DNA of 64,000 nucleotides from positions 496,001-560,000 of the forward strand of contig NZ_QLTT01000004.1 in the NCBI RefSeq assembly GCF_003269295.1. The letters are read 5' to 3'. The translations under genes and the position numbers were made by a program. The notes below the pieces were generated by a model that saw only the letters and a list, made by a program, of their open reading frames with translations, was not told the origin of the DNA and searched no databases. Below are positions 50,994 through 58,534 of this stretch, one piece after another (within the stretch, counting starts at the first letter, position 1; each line of letters starts with the position of its first letter). The stretch comes from Lentzea atacamensis. Lineage in GTDB: Bacteria; Actinomycetota; Actinomycetes; Mycobacteriales; Pseudonocardiaceae.

Positions 50994-52771
50994 TCAGGAA
51001 CGCCGTCGCGGCTCTCGCGCTGCCGTTCCGGGCCACGCCGCTGATCGCCACCACCACGCTCGTGCTCACGGTGGTCGCGGGCGCGGCACCGGCGAGCGGG
51101 GCGTGGTTGACGATGCTGCTGGTCGACGAGCTCACCTCGGGCACGGCGAGTGCCGGCAGGGCGGCGTTCCTCGCGGTCACCTCCGCCCTCGTCGGCGGGT
51201 CCGCGATCGCGTTGCTCTACCTCGGCGGGCACCTCGGAGAGGTGGTGCAGCAACGGGTCGCGCTGACCGTGGAGAGCAGGCTGTTCCAGCGGGTCGCGAC
51301 GCTGCGGGGACTGCGGCAGATCGAGGATCCCGCGTTCCACGACCGGTTGCGGCTCGCCGAGCAGGCGGCGCAGGAGGCACCCGGCACGATCTCGCAGTTC
51401 ACCCAGGAGCTCGTCAGGTCGCTCGTGTTGCTGGTGAGCTTCGCCGGTGCGTTGCTGGTGGTGTGGCCGCCGATGACGTTGCTGCTGCTGGCTTCGGTGG
51501 TGACGGCGGTGTTCGCGAGGCTGGCGACCGCACGGCGTGAGGCGGCCACGGAGGAAGCGTGGGTGGCGACCGACCGGCGGCGGCTCTTCTACCGTGCGTT
51601 GCTCACGGATGTGCGTGCGGCCAAGGAGATCCGGCTGTTCGGGCTCGGAGAGTTGTTGCACACCAGGATGGTCGGCTCGCTCGCGACGGTGTCGGGTGCG
51701 CGGCTGGCGGCGGCACGGCGGGGAACGCTGGTGCAGAGCGGTCTGGCGCTGCTCGGGGCTGTCGTGGCCGGGGCGGGCACGGTCGTCGTGGCGGTGAACG
51801 TGGTGTCCGGCCGGTCGTCGGTCGGCGATCTCGTGCTGTTCCTCGGTGCGGTCGCGGGAGTGCAGACCGGACTGTCCGGTGTGGTGCTGCAGCTCGGCGA
51901 GGCGGGCCGCGCAGTCAAGCTCTTCGGGTACTACCTCGACGTCGTCGACACCCGTGACGACCTGGCCGCGGGAACCGGTGTGCCGGCAGAGGCGACGATC
52001 GAGCTGCGGGACGTGTGGTTCCGCTATGCCGAGGACGGCCCGTGGGTGCTGCGCGGGGTCGACCTCACGATCCCTGCCGGCGCGGCCGTCGGACTGGTCG
52101 GTGTGAACGGCGCGGGCAAGAGCACGCTCGTGAAGCTGTTGTGCCGGTTCTACGACCCGCAGCGGGGCACGATCACGTGGGGCGGCGTGGATCTCCGCGA
52201 GCTGGACGTCGAGGAACTGCGCAGGCGGATCGGCGTGGTGTTCCAGGAGTTCATGGCCTACGACCTGACCGCGGCGGAGAACATCGGCATCGGCCAGGCG
52301 GACGCACTCGGCGATCGGGCGCGGATCGTCGCGGCGGCCGAGGTGGCGCGGATCGCGGACACGCTGCAGGCACTGCCCAACGGGTACGACACGGTGTTGT
52401 CCAGGACCCACGCGGATGAGGAGCGCACCGGCGTGACGTTGTCCGGCGGGCAGTGGCAACGGGTGGCGCTGGCGCGGTGCCTGATGCGCCGCGACGCCGA
52501 GTTGATGATCCTCGACGAGCCGACGTCCGGTCTGGACGCGGAAGGCGAGCACCGGGTGCACGACACGGTCAGGCGGCACGCGGAAGGGCGGACCAGGTTG
52601 CTGATCTCGCACCGGATGGCGGCACTGCGCGGCGCGGATCTCATCGTCACGTTGGTGGGCGGGCGGATCGTCGAGCAGGGCAGCCACGACGAGCTGATGG
52701 ACGCGGACGGCGAGTACGCGCGGCTGTTCCGGCTGCAGGCGGACGGGTACCAGGATGCGAGGGCCGGCTGA
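50990..52771 (+). CDS. ABC exporter (membrane-ATPase fusion)
   Basis: A 593-residue half-transporter. Seen: six membrane helices (1-330; for example LIATTTLVLTVVAGAAPASG, AFLAVTSALVGGSAIALLYL) and an ATPase domain (345-590) with Walker A GLVGVNGAGKSTLVKLLCRF, Q-loop VVFQEFMAYDLTA, signature GVTLSGGQWQRVAL, Walker B ELMILDEPTSGLD and H-loop LLISHRMA. It has no peptidase-39 domain, so leader cleavage must come from elsewhere, plausibly the next gene. The start overlaps the fusion-protein stop (ATGA), and the stop overlaps the peptidase start (TGATG). It likely exports the Cys-rich peptide. Confidence 0.92.
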   Translation: MIRNAVAALALPFRATPLIATTTLVLTVVAGAAPASGAWLTMLLVDELTSGTASAGRAAFLAVTSALVGGSAIALLYLGGHLGEVVQQRVALTVESRLFQRVATLRGLRQIEDPAFHDRLRLAEQAAQEAPGTISQFTQELVRSLVLLVSFAGALLVVWPPMTLLLLASVVTAVFARLATARREAATEEAWVATDRRRLFYRALLTDVRAAKEIRLFGLGELLHTRMVGSLATVSGARLAAARRGTLVQSGLALLGAVVAGAGTVVVAVNVVSGRSSVGDLVLFLGAVAGVQTGLSGVVLQLGEAGRAVKLFGYYLDVVDTRDDLAAGTGVPAEATIELRDVWFRYAEDGPWVLRGVDLTIPAGAAVGLVGVNGAGKSTLVKLLCRFYDPQRGTITWGGVDLRELDVEELRRRIGVVFQEFMAYDLTAAENIGIGQADALGDRARIVAAAEVARIADTLQALPNGYDTVLSRTHADEERTGVTLSGGQWQRVALARCLMRRDAELMILDEPTSGLDAEGEHRVHDTVRRHAEGRTRLLISHRMAALRGADLIVTLVGGRIVEQGSHDELMDADGEYARLFRLQADGYQDARAG

Positions 52772-53106
52772 TGTGGATCAGGGTGACGGTGCGGGGCAAC
52801 AGCATGTCGCCGACGTTGTCCGACGGGCAGAAGCTCGTGGCGCGCAGGCTCCTGAGGAGGAGCCCACGCCGCCACGAGGTGATCGTGTTCCGCGTCCCCG
52901 ACCCCGAGCTGCCGCACCGGATCAAGCGCGTCGCGGCCGTCGCGGGTGACGCCGTGCCGGACTGGCTCGCGGCCACGCTGCCCGGCACCTCGCACGTGCC
53001 GGCCGGTTTCGTGGCCGTGTCAGGCGACAACCCGCGGTCGCAGGACTCCCGTCAGCTCGGCCTGGTCGACTGCCGCGACATCGTCGGCACCGTTCGTGGT
53101 GCGTGA
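52771..53106 (+). CDS. minimal S26 signal peptidase
   Basis: A 111-residue S26-family Ser/Lys peptidase. Seen: catalytic Ser in VRGNSMSPTLSDGQKLV, catalytic Lys in HRIKRVAAVAGD, and the SGDNPRSQDSRQLGLVD box. It is less than half the length of housekeeping signal peptidases and has no membrane anchor, so it probably works with a partner, perhaps the ABC exporter it overlaps. The likely job is removing the leader of the Cys-rich peptide. The last 55 bp overlap the antisense XRE gene. Confidence 0.88.
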   Translation: MWIRVTVRGNSMSPTLSDGQKLVARRLLRRSPRRHEVIVFRVPDPELPHRIKRVAAVAGDAVPDWLAATLPGTSHVPAGFVAVSGDNPRSQDSRQLGLVDCRDIVGTVRGA

Positions 53107-53357
53107 TCGAGCCGCTGCCACCTCGCCCGCTGGCAGGCGACGACCCAGCGCTGCCGCCAGCTCGTCGCGTCACCTCCGCACGCCTGCGCGATCGCCAGCA
53201 CCGTGTCGAGCTTCGGAAAACGGCGACCGGTCAACGCGTCGTGCAACGTGCTGCGGGCACAACCGGTGCGGCGTGCCAGCTCGCGATAGGACAGGCCGAC
53301 CAGCAGCCGCAGCTCGTCCAGGTCGACGCCCAGTTCCGCCCTACCCCCTGTGGTCAT
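53052..53357 (-). CDS. small XRE-family regulator
   Basis: A 101-residue DNA-binding protein. Seen: helix-turn-helix ELRLLVGLSYRELARRTGCA followed by RSTLHDALTGRRFPKLDTVL, and a Trp-rich tail (SWRQRWVVACQRARWQ). ATG 53357 overlaps the SdpB stop (ATGA), so it is translated with the Sdp operon. Its C-terminal 55 bp overlap the plus-strand signal peptidase gene tail to tail. It probably regulates one or both peptide operons; no SdpI/SdpR immunity pair is present, so it is the only regulator candidate in the operon. Confidence 0.82.
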   Translation of the reverse strand: MTTGGRAELGVDLDELRLLVGLSYRELARRTGCARSTLHDALTGRRFPKLDTVLAIAQACGGDATSWRQRWVVACQRARWQRLDHAPRTVPTMSRQSTRPS

Positions 53358-54280
53358 TCAGTCTCCCGTGTCGTCGGTCCTCCGTCCCTCTCCTCTTCAG
53401 CCCACTGCATGGTTACCTGAGCTCGATCGAGTTCGCCACTGTGCTCTGAACGGCCGCTGCTCGCCGCCGCCACCAGGCTGATCATCACTAGTCCGAAGCT
53501 CGCGAGGCCGAGTGCCAGGATGATTCCGCCGTGCAGCACAACGGCCAGTGCGAGGCCGACGCGGCGCACGGCCGAGTTGCCGAACACGCAGATCACGATC
53601 GCGGATTCGAGCAGGATCGTGCCCCACGTGATAGCGGGTGTGAGAACGCCTGAATCGAGGAACGGCACGAGTTCCGGGGCGGCTCCGAAATACGCGTCCT
53701 GAAGAACGAAGTGCATGGCGCTGCCGTCGCGCCATTCCGGTTCGACGAGTTTGAGCCACACTGCCTGCCCGTAGACGATGACCACCTGCAAGCGAATCAC
53801 CAGATGGGCGGTATAGGAGGTTCCTATCCACCACGCGGGCAATGGCGTCGCCGGGCGTCTCCAATGCCAGATCCGATCATCGCCGAGACACAGCGGGATG
53901 AGCAGCAGGGTGAGGACCCTGGCCACGTTCTCACCGCCGTTGGGCACGTGGATCGCGACGGCGAGGCTGAAAGTGACGTACCAGTGCGGAATGCAGGTCC
54001 AGCGGGGCCGATAGCCCGAGATCACGAGCGCCAGCACGGCGATTGTTACTACCCGGAAAATTGTCAGCGCAACCGGAGAGGAACTGACGCACCACAGCGA
54101 AAGGGTGCGCAGACCGTCGCACCGGGGTCCCGTTGGGCCGTTCGGTACAGCGGGGAAGAGATCGGCGTCGGACGTGAACACGAGGACGCTGAGTTCGGCG
54201 AGCGCGACCAGCGATCGGGCGGCGCCGAGGGTGATCGTCCGCGGCTCGAACGCCAGCGCGCGGGCTACCGGGGTGCGCAC
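53354..54280 (-). CDS. sdpB: SdpB-family membrane protein
   Basis: A 308-residue membrane protein of the SdpB (HTTM-like) family, needed in Bacillus to mature the SDP cannibalism toxin. Seen: seven to eight helices (LGAARSLVALAELSVLVFTS, FRVVTIAVLALVISGY, WYVTFSLAVAIHVPNGGENV, VARVLTLLLIPLCLGDDRIW, GTILLESAIVICVFGN, LALAVVLHGGIILALGL) and the WLKLVEPEWRDGSAMHF motif. GTG 54280 overlaps the SdpA stop by 16 nt. With SdpA it probably matures the short secreted peptide encoded upstream. Confidence 0.87.
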   Translation of the reverse strand: MRTPVARALAFEPRTITLGAARSLVALAELSVLVFTSDADLFPAVPNGPTGPRCDGLRTLSLWCVSSSPVALTIFRVVTIAVLALVISGYRPRWTCIPHWYVTFSLAVAIHVPNGGENVARVLTLLLIPLCLGDDRIWHWRRPATPLPAWWIGTSYTAHLVIRLQVVIVYGQAVWLKLVEPEWRDGSAMHFVLQDAYFGAAPELVPFLDSGVLTPAITWGTILLESAIVICVFGNSAVRRVGLALAVVLHGGIILALGLASFGLVMISLVAAASSGRSEHSGELDRAQVTMQWAEEERDGGPTTRETE

Positions 54281-54825
54281 TGGAGGTCCGCGACCGCGAC
54301 GCGCACGACGCGCCTGGCCGGCCTGTCCCCGTCAGGGCGCTCCGCCGTGAACACGGTCGGTCCGCAGGGCACTTCTGGAGAGAAGTAGCTGTTCAGACGT
54401 GCTCGAGGAGCACTGGTGATGGCGGCGGCGCAGTCCGAGACCGTCGCCGCCGCGCAGTCCTGCCAGTGCCCGGCCGGCAGTTCGTCCACCGTGGCGAGCA
54501 GCCGGACCAGGTCGGCGTACGACCCGCGGTCCAGGCCACGCAGGTGGTCCCGGTCACCCGCGGTCCGGGTGATCGGGACGAACGTGCCGGTGGGCTCGTC
54601 GTGGTGGTACGCGACGATGAACTCGCGCCCCGCCGCGTCGGTGAAGAGCTGCATGCCCTGCGGCCAGAACAGCCGGAGCGTGTCCCGCTGGGCGCTGACC
54701 CGGTGCCCGACGACGTCGGCGGGCAACTGGGCGGCGGTGGCAGCGAGAAAAATCATTCCGAGTGCGGCACCGGTGAAGGCCATGCCTTTCGCGGCACGTG
54801 CCCCGGCGTCCATTTCGGTGGGCAT
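54265..54825 (-). CDS. sdpA: SdpA-family protein
   Basis: A 186-residue protein of the SdpA antimicrobial peptide system family. Seen: an N-terminal membrane helix (GMAFTGAALGMIFLAATAAQ), the family block LRLFWPQGMQLFTDAAGREF, GLDRGSYADLVRLLATVDEL PAGHWQDC region, and RRVVRVAVADLQC at the end. In Bacillus, SdpA and SdpB are both needed to produce active SDP toxin from SdpC. Here no SdpC homologue exists; the precursor candidate is the 48-residue peptide 21 bp upstream. The start could be ATG 54825 or 54813. Confidence 0.86.
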   Translation of the reverse strand: MPTEMDAGARAAKGMAFTGAALGMIFLAATAAQLPADVVGHRVSAQRDTLRLFWPQGMQLFTDAAGREFIVAYHHDEPTGTFVPITRTAGDRDHLRGLDRGSYADLVRLLATVDELPAGHWQDCAAATVSDCAAAITSAPRARLNSYFSPEVPCGPTVFTAERPDGDRPARRVVRVAVADLQCAPR

Positions 54826-54846
54826 CGGACCGGCTGCCTGGAACGA

Positions 54847-54993
54847 TCAGCAGCCCGTTGTGCAGGGCCCGAGGATCGCCTGGGTCTTGGTCACCGATTC
54901 CGTCGGCCCGGTGTCCGAAGCTGCACTGACAATCGTTACTGCAGCAAGTGCCACGGCAGCCAGAAGTGCGCCGAAAAAGCCTGCCCGTCTCAT
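54847..54993 (-). CDS. short secreted peptide precursor of the Sdp operon
   Basis: A 48-residue secreted peptide. Seen: Sec signal (MRRAGFFGALLAAVALAAVT, cleavage near VSAA) and a mature part of about 23 residues (SDTGPTESVTKTQAILGPCT then TGC) with two Cys separated by Thr-Thr-Gly at the very end. ATG 54993 follows GGAGGGG; an in-frame extension to 55146 lacks a signal peptide at its start. It is 21 bp before sdpA. In Bacillus SDP the two Cys form a disulfide; a terminal CxxxC ring is the analogous guess. No homology to SdpC is visible. Confidence 0.78.
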   Translation of the reverse strand: MRRAGFFGALLAAVALAAVTIVSAASDTGPTESVTKTQAILGPCTTGC

Positions 54994-55253
54994 TTTCTTG
55001 ATCCCCTCCACGTGCGACGAGGAACCTCCCTCCCTCGTCACTGCGGAGGGGAATATCGCAGCGTCTGTCCAGTTCGTCAACCTGGTAACGCGCCGTGCGC
55101 GAACGGCTCCCGAGAGTGATTCGACAGTTCTGAATCGGTACAGCAACCATGTTGTATCTCAGGCGCGCACGGCGACTCCTAAAGGTGATATCTGATGGCA
55201 CTGCAGTATCGACGGCTCCACCAGAAGCAGTCCCGAGTGGAAAGTTCCGGCCG

Positions 55254-58200
55254 ATGGAATATCGCATTTTGGGCCCGCTGGAACTGCGGTCCGCGGGCCG
55301 CTCCGTCGCGCTCGGAGGCGAGCGTCAGCAGAAGCTGCTGGTGCTGTTGCTGCTCGGCCACGGCTCGGTCGTGACGTTCGACCGCCTGATCGACGAGCTG
55401 TGGGAGGACCCGCCGCAGACCGCGCGCCGTCAGGTGTGCAACGCCGCCGCTGCGGTGCGCCGAGTCGTGTCGCACCACGGTGGCGACCTGATCACGAGCA
55501 CCCACGGCTATCGGCTGGAACTGCAGGACGCGACGCTCGACGCGGATGTGTTCCGGTCCCACGTGGCCGGCGCGGAAGCCGCCGTGTCCCAAGGAAAACC
55601 GGCTCAGGCCGTGGCGCTGCTGCAGAACGCGCTCGACCTGTGGCGGGGCCCGGTGCTGGCCGGCCTGGGCTCGGCCTCCATCGACGCGGCCTCCTCCGGC
55701 CTGGGCGAACAGCGTTTGCAGGCCGTGGAACGGCTGGCCGAACTGCGCCTCGACCTGGGTGAGGTCACCTCGCTGCTGGGGCACCTCGCGGTTCAGGTGG
55801 CCGAACACCCGCTGCGGGAGTCGTTGCGCGCCACGCTGATGCGCGCTTTGCGGAAGGCGGGCCGCCGCGGCGACGCGCTGACCGTCTTCGAGGAGGGCCG
55901 TCAGGCGCTGGCCGAGGAGCTGGGCACCGATCCCGGCCCAGAGCTCCAGCGCCTGCACGCCGAACTGCTGACCGACTCGCCGGCTGTCACCTCGCGAAGA
56001 TCGTCGCTGCCGATCGACATCCCGGACTTCACCGGTCGCGAGTCCGAGGTGGACAGACTGGTGGACGCGATCGGCACACGGGCGATCGTGACCATCGAGG
56101 GAATGGGTGGCATCGGCAAGACGGCGCTGGCCGTGCACGTCGCCCACCGCCTGGCCGGCCGCTTCCCGGACGGTCACTGCTACGTCGACCTCCGCGGCTT
56201 CACCGCGGGCACCACGCCGATGACGACCGGCGCCGCGCTGGACCAGCTGCTGCGCCAGATCGGCGTGCCACCGGAGAACATCCCCGCCGACCCGGCCGCC
56301 CGCCGCGACCTGTGGCTGGCCGAGGTGTCCGCCCGGCGTGTGCTGGTGGTGCTGGACAACGCGGCCGACGCGATCCAGGTCCGCCCGCTGCTGCCCGGCG
56401 CCTCCAGCTCGGTGGTGATCATCGCCAGCCGCTGCCACCTGATGTCGATCGAGGGCGCCATCCCCGTCCCGTTGGACGTCCTGCCCGCCGACGACGCGGC
56501 GGCGCTGTTCCGCCGCATCGCGGGACCCGCTCGTGCCGACGCCGAACCGGACGCCGTCGCCGACGTGGTCTCGTTGTGCGGCAGGCTTCCGCTGGCGATC
56601 CGCATCGCCGCGTCCCGTTTCTGCCGCAGGCCCAGCTGGACCGTGGCGCACCTCGCCGGCCAGCTGCGGGACCGCCAGCGCCGCACCCGCGCCTTCACCG
56701 CGAACGACCTGAGCGTCGCCGGTGTGCTCGCCCTGTCCTACCACCACCTCACCGCCGACCGCCAAGAGCTGTTCCGCCTGCTGTCCCTGGTGCCCGGCGC
56801 CGACTTCGACGCCTGCACCGCGGCCGCGCTCGCCGCGGTGCCGGAGGACGACGCCCAGGACGTCCTGGAGGAACTGGTCGAGTGCAACCTGCTGATGCAA
56901 CGCGCCGCCGACCGCTACTGCCTGCACGACCTGGTCCGCGACTGCGCCCGTGACCTCGCGGACGCCGCACACGCACCGTCCGAACTGGACACCGCACGGC
57001 ACCGCCTGTTCGACTACTACCTGCATCTGGCGGACGTCCGCGGCCGCCGCAGCATGCCGGGCAGGCGCGGGTTCGAGCCGGACGTGAAGTGGCTGCCGGA
57101 ATCCGTGCCCGTGTCGGCCTCCGAGGAGGACGACATCCGCCAGCTGCGGGCGGAGTACAAGAACATGGTGGCGGTGGCGGACTACGCCAGCGCGCACGGA
57201 TGGCACGTGCACGCCTGGCAGCTGCCGTGCCTGCTCCTGCCTTTCCTGACCCGTGTCGGCCTGCGGTCCGGTGTGCTCGAGCTGTCGCGCAACGCACTGG
57301 CGGCGGCTCAGGCCCTGGGCGACCGGCGCGGGGTGTCGATGGCGCTGACGAACATCGCGTTCGCGTTGCGCGAGGCCGGCCGCAACAGCGAGGTGCTGGA
57401 GGTCCTGGACCAGGCCATCACGATCAGCCGTGAGCTCGGCGACCTGCCCGCCGCGGTCGGTGGGCTGCGCGACCTGGGCGCGTCGCAGGTGCAGGCGGGC
57501 ATGCTGGGCGCGGCGGCCGCCAGTTTCACCGAGGCGGTGGCGTTGGCCCGGTCCATCGGCGACCAGCGGGCCGAGGTGAACTCGCTCATCGACCTGGGGT
57601 ACGTCGACTGCAACCTCGGGCGGTACGAGGCGGCGGCCGGCCGGTTCCACGACGCGCTCGCGATGCACCAGCGCGACGGCTACACCGGCGGCGAGGTCGT
57701 GGTGCTGATCAACCTGGGGTGGCTCGCGCAGCTGCGCGGCAGGGACGTGGAGGCGGTCGAGGCGCTGGAACGGGCGGTGCGGCTCAGCCGGGAGATCGGG
57801 ATGATCCGCGGCGAGGGCATCTCCCTGGCCTGGCTCGGGGTGACGTATCGGCGGGTCGGTCGTCTCGCGGACGCGCTGCAGGTGGGTCTGGAAGCCCTGG
57901 AGTCCGCGCGCCGCATGGATCTGCGGGAGCCGGAAGGCGACGCGTTGAACGGCCTCGCCGAGACCTACCTGGCCGCCGGGCGGCTGCGTGAAGCCGAGGC
58001 GATGCTGTGGGCCGCCGAGGAACTGGCGCTCGCCGGTGCGTTGCCGATGGTGCGGGCGCGGGCACACGAGGGACTGGCTCACGCCGCTGCCCTGCGCGGC
58101 GACCAGGAGTGGGCTCGTACGCACTGGGAACGGGCTGTCGAGCTGTACCCGGCCGGTGCGGTGGACGCGGAGAACCCTCGCGCGCATCTGGCTGACGCCG

Positions 58201-58268
58201 CTGCGACCTGCATGCGGTGCGTCTGCGGCACCAGCACTCAACGCGTGGCACTCGCCTCAGCAGGCTAA
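55254..58268 (+). CDS. AfsR/SARP-family STAND regulator
   Basis: A 1004-residue regulator. Seen: N-terminal OmpR-like winged helix (ILGPLELRSAGRSVALGGER, FDRLIDELWEDPPQTARRQV), BTAD domain (VFRSHVAGAEAAVSQGKPAQ), NB-ARC ATPase (TIEGMGGIGKTALAVHVAHR Walker A, VLVVLDNAADAIQV Walker B, LPLAIRIAASR), and a C-terminal TPR array (about 680-980, eight or more repeats). SARP proteins activate antibiotic gene clusters. ATG 55254 (MEYRILGPLE) begins the domain; an extension to 55149 is unlikely. It is divergent from the Sdp operon (260 bp) and upstream of the NRPS genes, so either may be a target. Confidence 0.92.
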   Translation: MEYRILGPLELRSAGRSVALGGERQQKLLVLLLLGHGSVVTFDRLIDELWEDPPQTARRQVCNAAAAVRRVVSHHGGDLITSTHGYRLELQDATLDADVFRSHVAGAEAAVSQGKPAQAVALLQNALDLWRGPVLAGLGSASIDAASSGLGEQRLQAVERLAELRLDLGEVTSLLGHLAVQVAEHPLRESLRATLMRALRKAGRRGDALTVFEEGRQALAEELGTDPGPELQRLHAELLTDSPAVTSRRSSLPIDIPDFTGRESEVDRLVDAIGTRAIVTIEGMGGIGKTALAVHVAHRLAGRFPDGHCYVDLRGFTAGTTPMTTGAALDQLLRQIGVPPENIPADPAARRDLWLAEVSARRVLVVLDNAADAIQVRPLLPGASSSVVIIASRCHLMSIEGAIPVPLDVLPADDAAALFRRIAGPARADAEPDAVADVVSLCGRLPLAIRIAASRFCRRPSWTVAHLAGQLRDRQRRTRAFTANDLSVAGVLALSYHHLTADRQELFRLLSLVPGADFDACTAAALAAVPEDDAQDVLEELVECNLLMQRAADRYCLHDLVRDCARDLADAAHAPSELDTARHRLFDYYLHLADVRGRRSMPGRRGFEPDVKWLPESVPVSASEEDDIRQLRAEYKNMVAVADYASAHGWHVHAWQLPCLLLPFLTRVGLRSGVLELSRNALAAAQALGDRRGVSMALTNIAFALREAGRNSEVLEVLDQAITISRELGDLPAAVGGLRDLGASQVQAGMLGAAAASFTEAVALARSIGDQRAEVNSLIDLGYVDCNLGRYEAAAGRFHDALAMHQRDGYTGGEVVVLINLGWLAQLRGRDVEAVEALERAVRLSREIGMIRGEGISLAWLGVTYRRVGRLADALQVGLEALESARRMDLREPEGDALNGLAETYLAAGRLREAEAMLWAAEELALAGALPMVRARAHEGLAHAAALRGDQEWARTHWERAVELYPAGAVDAENPRAHLADAAATCMRCVCGTSTQRVALASAG

Positions 58269-58534
58269 CCACCAGCCAGATCCTCCGCGCCTGGCTCCGA
58301 TGGCGTCTGCAAGGACCACCAGCCCAACATCAACACGCACTTTTCTACTGCCAACAGGGGTCGTCACGATCAAGAGTTGGTGGTACTTGCAGACGTCTGT
58401 GACAGGCGGCTGCTGGTCAGCGCGCCGGAACGTGCGTGCATCGGTCGTCGATGCGGGACGGATGCACGGTGTTGGTGCACTCGTCCCGACGCCGGATTCC
58501 GCCCCGGCGCACGGCGAGGAAGTGGTGCCAGAAG

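Noticed and set aside
50264-52687. 807-codon antisense frame across the MauE fusion and ABC exporter
   Set aside because: Shadow of two well-defined genes; composition dominated by Arg, His and Gln.
49829-53106. Cys-rich operon as a lanthipeptide, lasso or thiopeptide cluster
   Set aside because: No LanB/LanC/LanM, asparagine-synthetase-like cyclase, PqqD-type leader-binding domain, YcaO or radical SAM gene is present.
55179-58241. 1020-codon open frame antisense to the AfsR-like gene
   Set aside because: Typical GC-rich shadow: Gln, Val and His rich, no motifs, while the plus strand encodes SARP, NB-ARC and TPR domains.
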